This document shows, piece after piece, positions 44,346-52,664 of a stretch of 64,000 bases of DNA. The stretch is from the NCBI GenBank assembly GCA_963738325.1, contig CAVTWD010000014.1, positions 18,566 to 82,565 on the forward strand. Direction: 5' to 3'. Both the position numbers and the translations under genes were made by a program. Within the stretch, counting starts at the first letter, position 1, and every line of letters starts with the position of its first letter. Below the pieces are notes generated by a model that saw only the letters and a program-made list of their open reading frames with translations, did not search any database and was not told the DNA's origin. The stretch is from CAVTWD01 sp963738325. Its GTDB lineage: Bacteria; Actinomycetota; Acidimicrobiia; Acidimicrobiales; Ilumatobacteraceae.

Positions 44346-44386
44346 GGGGTGGGCCACCGAAGCTCGGCGCGACCCCTCCGTGGCGG

Positions 44387-44418
44387 ATGGGGCAGCGGAA
44401 CGTGCGAAGTTCGCACGG
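44387..44418. repeat. palindromic intergenic repeat, copy 1
   Basis: This 32-base motif begins ATGGGGCAGC and contains CGTGCGAA-g-TTCGCACG, a perfect 8-bp inverted repeat. It lies between convergent argG and the CxxC protein gene. A second copy at 47878-47909 matches 29 of 32 bases, with the centre base changed g to c. It is a likely bidirectional terminator or dispersed palindromic repeat. Confidence 0.6.
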
Positions 44419-44447
44419 ATTGCCGCCTGGTTCAACACGGACCCGTG

Positions 44448-44756
44448 TCAGGCGCGGGGCCGCCGGGCCAGGCCGTGGCCGAAGAACCCACCGCGAGGCC
44501 GCGCGTGGGCGTGGTAGTGGTCGGGGATGTTGCGCATGTTGTCGTCGACGTAGTGCTCGAACTCGTAGTGCGCGGCGACGACGGCCGCGAGTCGCTCGTG
44601 GAGGAGGGCCCGCACCTCGGGCGGCGGTTCGGGATCGTGCACCTTCCAGACCACCATCGGCACGGCGCAGATCTCGCATTCGGCGATCCAGCAGTCGTCG
44701 TCCTCGTGGAACCACGGCGTGATGCGAGCGGCTTCACAGAGGTCGCAGTCGGCCAT
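44448..44756 (-). CDS. conserved CxxC-type small protein
   Basis: This 102-residue protein begins MADCDLCEAARITPWFHEDD and has a second pair in CEICAVPMVVWKVH, giving a probable zinc-binding site of two CxxC pairs. It later has HYVDDNMRNIPDHYHAHAR with four histidines. I have seen this layout in actinobacterial proteins of unknown role; it recalls the N-terminal part of HIT-like proteins but lacks the H-x-H-x-H motif. ATG 44756 overlaps the trpA stop (TGATG; a GTG at 44759 gives GTGA). It is therefore translated with the tryptophan genes. Confidence 0.75.
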   Translation of the reverse strand: MADCDLCEAARITPWFHEDDDCWIAECEICAVPMVVWKVHDPEPPPEVRALLHERLAAVVAAHYEFEHYVDDNMRNIPDHYHAHARPRGGFFGHGLARRPRA

Positions 44757-45557
44757 CACCCCTGTCTAGCGGAGCCGACCTCGGCATCGATGGCCCGGCG
44801 AACCTCGGCGACGTAGCGGGCCACCGCCTCGACGCCCTCCTCCATCAGTCGGCGCACGACCGACGCGCCCTGGATCACCCCGTCGGCGACACGAACGGCT
44901 TCGCGCGGCCTGCGCCGCATCCGACACGCCCACGCCCACGAGCACGGGGAGGTCGGTGACGTTCTTCGCTCTTCGAGCCACCTCGGTGGCGCTCGCCGCC
45001 AGCGCGGCCCGCTCGCCGGTGACGCCGAGCAGACCGATGGCGTAGAGGAAGCCGCGGCTGCGGGCGCAGATCCGCGCCAGCCGGTCATCCGGCGTGGTCG
45101 GCGCCGCGAACATCACCGTCTCGATGCCCGCCGCGTCCGCCGCCTCGCACCAGGGGCCGGCTTCCTCGAGCGGGAGATCGGGCAGGAGCGCGGCGGCAAT
45201 GCCCGCCCGCCGCAAGCCCTCGGCGAACCGCTCGTGGCCCGCCCGGAAGACGAGGTTGTAGTAGGTCATCACCGCGAGTGGGATGCCGGCGTCGAGCGCC
45301 GTCACCGCATCGAGCACGGCGCCGGGCGTGGTCCCGGCCTCGAGGGCTCGCTGCGACGCCGCTTGGATGACCGGACCGTCCATCACCGGGTCGGAGAAGG
45401 GGATTCCGACCTCGACCGCGTCCGCCCCGGCCTCGGCGGCGGCGAGAATTGCCTCCGTCCAGCCGCCGAGGCCTCCGGTGATGTAGGGGACGAGGAGCTT
45501 GGCGCCGGCATCCCGCCTGGCCCTGAGCGTCGCTTCGAGCAGTCCGGTCGCCGGCAC
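44756..45557 (-). CDS. trpA: tryptophan synthase alpha subunit (one frameshift)
   Basis: It cleaves indole-glycerol phosphate to indole, which passes to TrpB. The barrel motifs are LVPYITGGLGG, the catalytic Glu and Asp in AVEVGIPFSDPVMDGPVIQAA (split), LLPDLPLEEAGPW and YAIGLLGVTGER. Near 44903-44908 the frame shifts by one extra base: after VLVGVGVSDAAQA the correct ending EAVRVADGVIQGASVVRRLM is in the next frame and runs to a stop at 44756. The corrected length is about 266 residues. The GTG start 45557 is 18 bases after the SDR remnant. The shift is probably a sequencing error. Confidence 0.92.
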
Positions 45558-45575
45558 CGCGAGCGACGCTACCGG

Positions 45576-45950
45576 TCAGCTCCTCGACACCCCCACCAGG
45601 GCGAGCTCGACGACGCGTCGCGGCGCCTCGGTCATCATCGGGAAGAGGGCGGCCCACGCGGGCAGCCGCACGTGCTGTCGGTCGCGGGCGATGCCGTCGG
45701 CCACCGCGGCGGCGACTTTCTCGCGCGGTACGTCGGCCCGCACGGCGAGGCGGTAGAAGCGATCGAAGGACCGCTTGGTCGGCTCGTACTCGTTGACCTC
45801 GCCGAGCATCTCGGTCGGGACGGGACCGAGCGTGACGAGCGTGGTGCCGATGGGCGTTCCCTTCAGCTCCAGCCCGCAGGACTCCAGTGAAGGCGGTGAG
45901 GCCGGCCTTCGTGGAGGAATACGTGTGCAGTGTGCCTCGGGCTGCGCCCC
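45576..45950 (-). pseudogene. C-terminal remnant of a short-chain dehydrogenase
   Basis: Immediately after trpB, one frame reads TLHTYSSTKAGLTAFT, which is the catalytic Tyr-x-x-x-Lys region of an SDR. After at least two indels near 45885-45900, the next frame reads LELKGTPIGTTLVTLGPVPT and SFDRFYRLAVRADVPREKVA, and ends ALVGVSRS. The Rossmann half (TGxxxGIG and NAG) is absent because trpB occupies that position. The piece therefore cannot be an active enzyme. It looks like the tail of an SDR left behind by a recombination that joined trpB to a new neighbour. Confidence 0.65.
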
Positions 45951-45952
45951 GG

Positions 45953-47113
45953 TCACTGCACCAGGAGGTCGAGCATCTGCGCGACGTCCTTGTCGCCCCG
46001 ACCGGACAGGTTCACGAGCACCGTTCGACCGGCGAGCGCGGCTGCCGCCCGCACCACCCACGCCAGCGCGTGCGCGGGCTCGAGCGCCGGGATGATGCCC
46101 TCGGCGCGCGACAACAGCTGGAAGGCGTCGATCACCTCGGCGTCGGTCACGGCCTCGTACCGGACGCGGCCGATCGTGGCGAGGTGGGAGTGCTCGGGCC
46201 CGACGCCCGGGTAGTCGAGCCCAGCCGAGATGGAGGCCGCCTCGAGCACCTGCCCGTACTCGTCCTGCAGCAGGTAGCTCTTCATCCCGTGCACCACGCC
46301 GGGCACTCCCCGCCCTATCGCTGCGCCGCCGGCCGCCTCCACGCCGACCAGCTCGGCGCCGGTGTCGACGAAGCCGGCGAAGATGCCCGCCGCGTTCGAA
46401 CCTCCGCCGACGCAGGCCACCACGACGTCGGGGTCGCCACCCGTGCGGTCGCGGCACTGGAGGCGGGCCTCATCACCGATGACCCGTTGCAGCTCGCGCA
46501 CCATCCACGGGTACGGGTGAGGACCCATGACCGACCCGAGGCAGTAGTGCGTGCCCTCGACCGTCGCCACCCAGTCGCGCATCGCCTCGTTGACAGCGTC
46601 CTTCAGCGTGCGGCTGCCGCTGTGAACCGCTTCCACCTCGGCTCCCAGCAGCTTCATCCGGAAGACGTTCAACGCCTGGCGCTCGACGTCGACCGCGCCC
46701 ATGTACACCTTGCACTCCATGCCGAACAGCGCGGCCGCGGTGGCCGTGGCCACGCCGTGCTGCCCTGCGCCCGTCTCGGCGACGAGCCGGCGCTTGCCCA
46801 TCCGCCGGGCCAGCAATGCCTGCCCGACGACGTTGTTGACCTTGTGCGACCCGGTGTGGTTGAGGTCCTCCCGCTTCAGCAGCAGCCGGAGCCCGAGCTG
46901 ATGCCCGAGGCGGGTGCACTCGGTCAGGGGGCTCGGGCGCCCGGCGTAGTCACGCAGGAGCTCGTCGAGCTCGGCCCGGAACGCGGGATCGCCCCATGCG
47001 TCCCGGAAGGCGGCTTCGAGCTCCTCGCAGGCGGGGACGAGCGACTCGGGCACGAACCGCCCGCCGAACTCCCCGAAGCGGCCGCCCGGAGCGGGCTCGG
47101 CCATCAACGACAT
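45953..47113 (-). CDS. trpB: tryptophan synthase beta subunit (TrpB1)
   Basis: This PLP enzyme makes tryptophan from indole and serine. The Lys that binds PLP is in NHTGSHKVNNVVGQALL, the phosphate loop is CVGGGSNAAGIFAGF, and ETGAGQHGVATATAAALFGM is conserved. It gives 386 residues from ATG 47113 (MSLMAEPAPGGRFGEFGGRF), 11 bases after trpF. The gene extends to 45953, where the SDR remnant begins, so it is not coupled directly to trpA as is usual. A second beta-like gene (trpB2) is 0.8 kb upstream. Confidence 0.95.
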   Translation of the reverse strand: MSLMAEPAPGGRFGEFGGRFVPESLVPACEELEAAFRDAWGDPAFRAELDELLRDYAGRPSPLTECTRLGHQLGLRLLLKREDLNHTGSHKVNNVVGQALLARRMGKRRLVAETGAGQHGVATATAAALFGMECKVYMGAVDVERQALNVFRMKLLGAEVEAVHSGSRTLKDAVNEAMRDWVATVEGTHYCLGSVMGPHPYPWMVRELQRVIGDEARLQCRDRTGGDPDVVVACVGGGSNAAGIFAGFVDTGAELVGVEAAGGAAIGRGVPGVVHGMKSYLLQDEYGQVLEAASISAGLDYPGVGPEHSHLATIGRVRYEAVTDAEVIDAFQLLSRAEGIIPALEPAHALAWVVRAAAALAGRTVLVNLSGRGDKDVAQMLDLLVQ

Positions 47114-47124
47114 CGAACGCCGCC

Positions 47125-47778
47125 CTATTCGTCCTGCCAGTCGTACGGCAGCTCGTCGGGGCCGATGTACGGCTGCGGCGCTGCCGCCCTGGCGGCGTCG
47201 ATGAACGCCTTGAGCTTGACGGGGTCCTTGCGGCCGGGCGAGCGCTCGACGCCGGTGGAGACGTCGACGCCCCACGGCCGGACCCGGGCGATGGCGGTGG
47301 CCACGTTCTCGGGCGTGAGCCCACCGGCGAGGAGGATCTGGGCGTCCTGGGGCGCGGCGTCGACGAGGCCCCAGTCGTAGGTGCTGCCCGAGCCGGGCGT
47401 GGCCGCGTCGACGAGCACGACGTCGGCGCCCCAGTCGTCGGCGCGGGCCAACTCGTCGCTGCCCGCCGGGAAGGCCTTGATGACGTAGCCGAGCTGCCGG
47501 CGCACCTGGTGGGTCATGGCCGGCGTCTCGGTGCCGTGGAGCTGGGCGGCCTTGAGCCGGGCGGAGCGGACGATGTCGACGACGCGGTCGGGATGCTCGT
47601 TGCGGAACACCCCCACGGGCAGGATGCCCGGGGCGAGGCGCCGGACGATGTCGTAGGCCCGTTGGGGCGCGATCTGGCGCGGACTGGGCGCGAAGACGAA
47701 GCCGATGGCGTCCGCCCCCAGGGCCACGGCCAGGAGGGCGTCGTCCTCATTGGTGATACCGCAGATCTTGACGAACAT
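47125..47778 (-). CDS. trpF: phosphoribosylanthranilate isomerase
   Basis: This 217-residue barrel performs the Amadori step of tryptophan synthesis. It begins MFVKICGITNEDDALLAVAL (catalytic Cys). Then come FVFAPSPRQI, VGVFRNE, QLHGTE, and LLAGGLTPENVATAIARVRP with VDVSTGVERSPGRKD. The ATG 47778 is preceded nine bases upstream by TACCCT and by no purine-rich site, so a leaderless start is possible. The open frame upstream crosses the palindromic repeat and is rejected. Confidence 0.94.
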   Translation of the reverse strand: MFVKICGITNEDDALLAVALGADAIGFVFAPSPRQIAPQRAYDIVRRLAPGILPVGVFRNEHPDRVVDIVRSARLKAAQLHGTETPAMTHQVRRQLGYVIKAFPAGSDELARADDWGADVVLVDAATPGSGSTYDWGLVDAAPQDAQILLAGGLTPENVATAIARVRPWGVDVSTGVERSPGRKDPVKLKAFIDAARAAAPQPYIGPDELPYDWQDE

Positions 47779-47877
47779 CGCACGAGGAGGGTACCGGAGG
47801 CGGCGTGCCGTCCCCCGGGCTTCCCGGTCGCAGTCTCGAGGATCGTCCCCCAAGCCATCTCGGAGCGCCCCTCCCGA

Positions 47878-47909
47878 ATGGGGCAGCCAAACGTGCGAAC
47901 TTCGCACGG
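47878..47909. repeat. palindromic intergenic repeat, copy 2
   Basis: This is the second copy of the 32-base motif at 44387-44418, with CGTGCGAA-c-TTCGCACG at its core. It lies in the 178-bp gap between trpB2 and trpF, both on the minus strand, where it could terminate the trpC-trpB2 transcript. Confidence 0.6.
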
Positions 47910-47956
47910 GTAGCGGCCCCGTTCGCCGAGTGAGGGAAGGGTCGCCTTCCGGTGGG

Positions 47957-49207
47957 TCAGACGTCGACCAGCCGGCCGTGGTTGAAGTCGTCGTAGGCGG
48001 CCAGGTCGAGGAAGCCGTGCCCGCAGTAGTTGAACAGGATGAGCCGCTCCTCCCCGGTCTCCTTCGCCGCCAGCGCCTCGTCGATGGCCGCCCGGATGCC
48101 GTGCGCCGCCTCCGGAGCGGCGACCCGGCCCTCGGCGTTGGCGAAGAGCTTGGCCGCCTCGAACACCTTGCCCTGGGGGTAGGCCATCGCCTCCATGCGG
48201 CCCGTCTTCACCAGCAGGCTGATGATGGGAGCGTCACCGTGGTAGCGCAGGCCCCCGGCGTGGATGGTGGGCGGCATGAACTCGTGGCCCAGCGTGTACA
48301 TCGACAGCAGCGGGGTCATGCCGGCGGTGTCGCCGAAGTCGTAGTCGAAGCGGCCCTCCGTGAGCGTCGGGCACGAGGACGGCTCGACGGCGACGAGCCG
48401 CACGCCTGCGTCCTCGACGAAGGGCAGCGACAGACCGCCCAGGTTCGAGCCACCACCGCAGGGGGCGATGATGACGTCAGGCAACCCTTCCCCGGCCATG
48501 GCGAGCTGCTCCTTGGCCTCCAGCCCGATCACCGTCTGGTGCAGCAGGACATGGTTCAGGACCGAGCCGAGCGAGTAGTGCGAGTCATCCCGGGTGGCGG
48601 CGTCGCGGACCGCATCGGAGATCGCGAGGCCGAGCGAACCCGGCGAGGACGGGTCGTCGACGGGTGACGGCACGCACTCGGCGCCCCAGGTCTCCATGAT
48701 CACGCGCCGGTAGGGCTTGGACTCGAACGAGGTCCGCACCATGTACACCTTGCAGGCGAGGTCGTACTGGGCGCAGGCGAAGGCGAGCGCCGTGCCCCAC
48801 TGGCCCGCGCCCGTCTCGGTGGTGAGGCGGGCGATGCCTTCCGCCTTGTTGTAGTACGCCTGCGGCACGGCGGTGTTGGGCTTGTGCGAACCCGCCGGGC
48901 TCCCGGACTCGTCCTTGTAGTAGATGCGGGCCGGCGTCCCCAGGGCCTGCTCCAGCCGTTCGGCCCGCACCAACGGAGTCGGCCGCCACAGGCGCAGGAC
49001 GTCGAGCACGCCCCCCGGGATGTCCACCCAGGGGGCCGAGGTCATCTCCTGCTCGATGAGGGCCATCGGGAACAACGGGGCCAGATCGTCGGGGCCGACG
49101 GGTTGCCTGGTGCCCGGGTGGAGCGGCGGCTGCAACGGCTCGGGCAGCCGGGGCAGCACGTTGAACCAGGCAGTGGGCAGTCGGTCGGCAGGCAGGTGGT
49201 ATTGCAT
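47957..49207 (-). CDS. trpB2: TrpB-like PLP-dependent enzyme (TrpB2)
   Basis: This 416-residue protein is of the TrpB2 subgroup, recognised by the long N-terminal part (YHLPADRLPTAWFNVLPRLP). The PLP Lys is in GSPAGSHKPNTAVPQAYY, followed by LTTETGAGQWGTALAFACAQ and APCGGGSNLGGLSLPFVED. TrpB2 enzymes act alone as tryptophan synthases or indole scavengers and lack the TrpA-contact features of TrpB1. ATG 49207 abuts the trpC stop with no gap. Having both forms within one trp cluster is notable. Confidence 0.93.
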   Translation of the reverse strand: MQYHLPADRLPTAWFNVLPRLPEPLQPPLHPGTRQPVGPDDLAPLFPMALIEQEMTSAPWVDIPGGVLDVLRLWRPTPLVRAERLEQALGTPARIYYKDESGSPAGSHKPNTAVPQAYYNKAEGIARLTTETGAGQWGTALAFACAQYDLACKVYMVRTSFESKPYRRVIMETWGAECVPSPVDDPSSPGSLGLAISDAVRDAATRDDSHYSLGSVLNHVLLHQTVIGLEAKEQLAMAGEGLPDVIIAPCGGGSNLGGLSLPFVEDAGVRLVAVEPSSCPTLTEGRFDYDFGDTAGMTPLLSMYTLGHEFMPPTIHAGGLRYHGDAPIISLLVKTGRMEAMAYPQGKVFEAAKLFANAEGRVAAPEAAHGIRAAIDEALAAKETGEERLILFNYCGHGFLDLAAYDDFNHGRLVDV

Positions 49208-49984
49208 CTAGTCCCCCTTGAGCTCACGGATGGTGTGGGCCGGGTCGGGCGAGGTCACCAGGGTTTCGCCGACGAGGATGGCGTCGTAGCCGGCGTCGGC
49301 CAGCCGGCCGGCATCCGCAGCATCGCGCACGCCGGACTCGGCCACCTTCACGACGCCCGCAGGGATGAGCGCCGCCAGGCGTGCGGCCCGGTCGGGATCA
49401 AGGGAGAAGCTGGCGAGATCCCGCTGGTTCACGCCGATGAGAGTCGCGCCCGCGGCGAGGGCCCGCTCGAGCTCGTGCTCGTCGTGCACCTCGACGAGGG
49501 CGTCGAGACCAACGTCGCCCGCGATGGCGTGGAAGCGTCGCAGCTCGTCGTCGGAGAGGACGGCGACGATCAGGAGCACGGCGTCGGCGCCCATCAGCCG
49601 GGCGTCGCAGACGTCGTGGGGGGCCACGGTGAAGTCCTTGCGCAGCACGGGCAGCGAGGAGACGGCCCGCGCCTCCTTGAGGTCTCCGGGGGAGCCGCCG
49701 AAGTACTGGCGGTCGGTGAGCACGGAGAGGCAAGCCGCTCCTCCATCCTCGTAGGTCATGGCCAGATCGGCCGGGTCGAGGCCCGGGTTCAGGTCGCCCT
49801 TCGAGGGCGAACGCCGCTTGATCTCCGCGATGACGGCGAGGCCGGGCGCAGCCACCAGGGCCGCCCGGAAGCCGCGAGCAGCCGGCGCGGCCCGGGCCGT
49901 GGCGACGAGGTGGTGGAGGGGACGCCGGTCCTCGAACGCGTCACGCCGATGCGACTCGACGATGCGGTCGAGGTAGGTGGCCAC
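49208..49984 (-). CDS. trpC: indole-3-glycerol phosphate synthase
   Basis: This 258-residue barrel performs ring closure and decarboxylation in tryptophan synthesis. Motifs: VIAEIKRRSPSKGDLNPGLD (catalytic Glu/Lys), LSVLTDRQYFGGSPGDL, LPVLRKDFTV, LIGVNQRDLASF, and VAESGVRDAADAGRLADAGY with AILVGETLV. The start is GTG at 49984. A TAAGGT nine bases upstream suggests a promoter of its own after the DnaJ-like gene. It is directly joined to trpB2. Confidence 0.95.
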   Translation of the reverse strand: MATYLDRIVESHRRDAFEDRRPLHHLVATARAAPAARGFRAALVAAPGLAVIAEIKRRSPSKGDLNPGLDPADLAMTYEDGGAACLSVLTDRQYFGGSPGDLKEARAVSSLPVLRKDFTVAPHDVCDARLMGADAVLLIVAVLSDDELRRFHAIAGDVGLDALVEVHDEHELERALAAGATLIGVNQRDLASFSLDPDRAARLAALIPAGVVKVAESGVRDAADAGRLADAGYDAILVGETLVTSPDPAHTIRELKGD

Positions 49985-50024
49985 AGCGGCGGGACCTTAC
50001 CGGTCCGGCCGCGGCCGCCCTCGC

Positions 50025-50519
50025 TCAGCGCCGGCGCAGCATCACGAAGAACGGCGCCAACACGAACGACACGCCGGCCAGCACCAGCAAACCGATGGCC
50101 AACTGCCAGAGGACGGTGAGGTTCATCACCACGCTCACCGAGAACGCCAGCACCGCCAGGGCGAACAGCGCCATCGGCACGACGACGAGGCCCGAAGGAG
50201 GCGACCTCAGCGCCACCTCGCCGTCCATCCCCTCGCCGTCGAACGGCGTGGCGTCGAAGATCGTCTCGGGGTCGGCCTCGCTCGGGGGGTCGGCGGGGTC
50301 AGTCGACCGTCGCTCGACCCGCCCGCCCCGCTGCTCGGCGAGCAGCGCGGCCCAAGCGGCCGTTACCCGGCGCAGCTCCTCGGCATGGCGGCGGGTCTCG
50401 GCCGAGCTCGCCCCGGGGTGGGCGTCGGGATGGTGCTCGCGAACGAGGCGGCGAAACGCGGCCCTGCATGCATCCGGGCTCGCCCCCGCGGGCAGTCCGA
50501 GCACCTCCTCCGGCGCCAT
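50025..50519 (-). CDS. J-domain membrane protein
   Basis: This 164-residue protein has an N-terminal J domain (residues about 2-55, EEVLGLPAGASPDACRAAFR, with the essential HPD in VREHHPDAHPG). A low-complexity acidic linker follows, then two C-terminal membrane helices (VVPMALFALAVLAFSVSVVM and LAIGLLVLAGVSFVLAPFFV). The J domain should face the cytoplasm and recruit Hsp70 (DnaK) to the membrane; the client is unknown. ATG 50519 is chosen because the J domain begins there. It lies 40 bases upstream of trpC on the same strand and is divergent from the OmpR-type regulator. Confidence 0.78.
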   Translation of the reverse strand: MAPEEVLGLPAGASPDACRAAFRRLVREHHPDAHPGASSAETRRHAEELRRVTAAWAALLAEQRGGRVERRSTDPADPPSEADPETIFDATPFDGEGMDGEVALRSPPSGLVVVPMALFALAVLAFSVSVVMNLTVLWQLAIGLLVLAGVSFVLAPFFVMLRRR

Positions 50520-50554
50520 CCCGGCAGCGTAGGTCGCCGCGCGAGCATGACGCC

Positions 50555-51235
50555 GTGGCCCGCGAGCAGATCGTCGTCGTGGTCGAGGACGATCCGAGCA
50601 TCGCCGATCTGCTCGACCTCTATCTCCGCCAGGCGGGGTTTCGCGTGCTCCTGGCCCGCCACGGTGAACGCGGCCTCGAACTGCTCGCGCAGCACGACGC
50701 CGCTCTGGTCGTGCTCGACATCTCACTGCCGGGCATCGACGGGCTGGAGGTCTGCCGGCGGATCCGGGCGTCGCGGTCGGTGCCGATCCTCTTCCTCACG
50801 GCACGGGACGGCGAGATCGATCGCATCCTCGGCCTCGAGCTCGGCGCGGACGACTACGTGACCAAGCCCTTCTCGCCGCGCGAGGTCGTGGCCCGGGTGA
50901 AGGCCATCCTCCGGCGAGGCGAGGCGCTGTCGGCGAGAGGAGATGGCGGCATCGTCAACGTCGGCACGAGGTTCGAGGTGGACACCGCCCGCCGTGAGGT
51001 GCGCCGCGCCGGCGAGCCCGTCGCCCTGGCGACGCGGGAGTTCGACCTGCTCGCATTCCTCGCCCGCAACCAGGGCATCGCCCTGTCCCGCCAGCAGCTG
51101 CTCGATGGCGTGTGGGGGCCCGACTGGTACGGCGACGAGCGGACGGTCGACGTCCACGTCCGCCAACTCCGCAAGAAGCTGGGCGACGAGCTGCCGCTGG
51201 CCACGGTGTGGGGCGTCGGCTACCGGCTGGGCTAA
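50555..51235 (+). CDS. response regulator, OmpR/PhoB family
   Basis: This is a 226-residue regulator. The receiver has the acidic pair in VVVEDDPSIADLL, the phosphorylated Asp55 (VVLDISLPG), the Thr in LFLTARDGE and Lys in YVTKPFSPREV. The winged helix is LATREFDLLAFLARNQGIAL and VDVHVRQLRKKLG, ending VWGVGYRLG. GTG 50555 is chosen; the longer frame overlaps the J-domain gene's start. It pairs with the histidine kinase 39 bases downstream. The pair interrupts the trp genes and is on the opposite strand. Confidence 0.93.
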   Translation: MAREQIVVVVEDDPSIADLLDLYLRQAGFRVLLARHGERGLELLAQHDAALVVLDISLPGIDGLEVCRRIRASRSVPILFLTARDGEIDRILGLELGADDYVTKPFSPREVVARVKAILRRGEALSARGDGGIVNVGTRFEVDTARREVRRAGEPVALATREFDLLAFLARNQGIALSRQQLLDGVWGPDWYGDERTVDVHVRQLRKKLGDELPLATVWGVGYRLG

Positions 51236-51274
51236 CGGGATGCTCACATCTGCCGAGCACACTGCCGGCCCGAG

Positions 51275-52620
51275 ATGACACGTCGCCTCACCCTTGCCAT
51301 CCTCGGCACGACCGTGGCCGCGCTGGTGCTCGCCGGTCTGGCCACCCTCCTGCTGGCGCGGGTCAGCACCCGGCGGTCCAACGAGCGGGAGCTGCGTCGC
51401 AGCGCCGAGGCGCTGGTCCAGGACGTCACCGACCTCGCCGAACGGCCCCGGCCGGCGTTGCTCTCCGCCGTGCGCGGCGCACTCCGCCTCCAAGGGGCCG
51501 AGGTGCTCGTGATCGGGCCAGCGGGCGGGATCAACGGGACCTTGCCCGCCGGGGTGAGCAGGGCCGACCTGAACGTGCCCCTACTGAGGGCGAGCCAGAC
51601 GGTGTCGGGATCGAATGGCGATCTCATCTACGCGGCGGCCCCCGCGAGCAGCTCCCGCGGCACGATCGTCGCCGTGCTGACCCGGCGGGTCAGCGGGTTC
51701 GGCTCCGCGACCGGCTGGTTCCTCCTCGCCGCCGGGGTCACGGTCGCCCTGAGCGCGGTCGTGGCGGTGTCGCTCGGACGGCGCCTCACGCGCCCCTGCG
51801 CGAGGCCGACCTTGCCACCCGTCGCATCGCGGCGGGCGAGCTGTCCACCCGGGTGCCGGAGCCGACCGCCAAGGCCGACGACGAGCTCGCCGACCTGGCG
51901 CGATCGATCAACGTCATGGCCTCGAACCTCGAACGCTCGCAAGGGCTCGAGCAGCAGTTCCTGCTCTCCGTCTCCCACGACTTGAGGACACCGCTCACGT
52001 CGATCCAGGGGTATGCAGAGGCGATCACTGACGGCGTGATCGCCGACCCCCGTGAGGGAGCGGGGGTCATCCTCTCGGAGTCGCGACGGCTCGATCGGCT
52101 CGTGGGCGACCTCCTCGACCTCGCCCGGCTGGAAGCGCGGACGTTCTCGTTGCATATGCAACGGGTGGATCTCGCTGCAGTGGTCGCCGCGACCGTCGTC
52201 GGCTTCCAACCGGACGCGGCGGCCAGCGGGCTGACCGTGCGCGAGGACGTGCGCGCCGCGGCCCCCGTCCTGGCCGACGGCGACCGGCTCGCGCAGGTGG
52301 TGGCCAACCTGATCGACAACGCCATGAAGTTCGCCCGCACCACCGTGACGGTCGGCGTGACCGCGGGATCGGGTCAGGCCGCCCTCTGGGTCGACGACGA
52401 CGGGCCCGGCATCGCCGAAGCAGACCGCCCTCACGTGTTCGAGCGGCTCTACGTGACTCGGCACGAGCCGATCCGGCGCGAGAGCGGCTCGGGCCTCGGC
52501 CTCGCCATCGTGCGCGAACTGGCCGAGGCCATGGGAGGCTCGGCCGTGGCGGAGGCGGCCCCCGGCGGCGGGGCCCGACTCGTGGTCCGGCTCCCGACCG
52601 CCCCGACACCGCCCGCGTAG
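51275..52620 (+). CDS. sensor histidine kinase, OmpR-partner type (one homopolymer frameshift)
   Basis: This membrane kinase has an N-terminal helix (MTRRLTLAILGTTVAALVLA), a short periplasmic region, a second helix (GWFLLAAGVTVALSAVVAVS), a HAMP domain, and HisKA with His in SVSHDLRTPLTSIQGYAEAI. The ATPase domain has VVANLIDNAMKFA, DDDGPGIAE and SGSGLGLAIVRELAEAMGG. At a CCCC run (51793-51796) the frame shifts: RRLTRP in the first frame continues as LREADLATRRIAAGEL in the second. A fifth C restores about 448 residues. It is the cognate partner of the upstream regulator; the stimulus is unknown. Confidence 0.9.
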
Positions 52621-52664
52621 CGCGCTGAAAGGGGCGTGCGCGGTGGTCACCGGCGGGCGACGCG

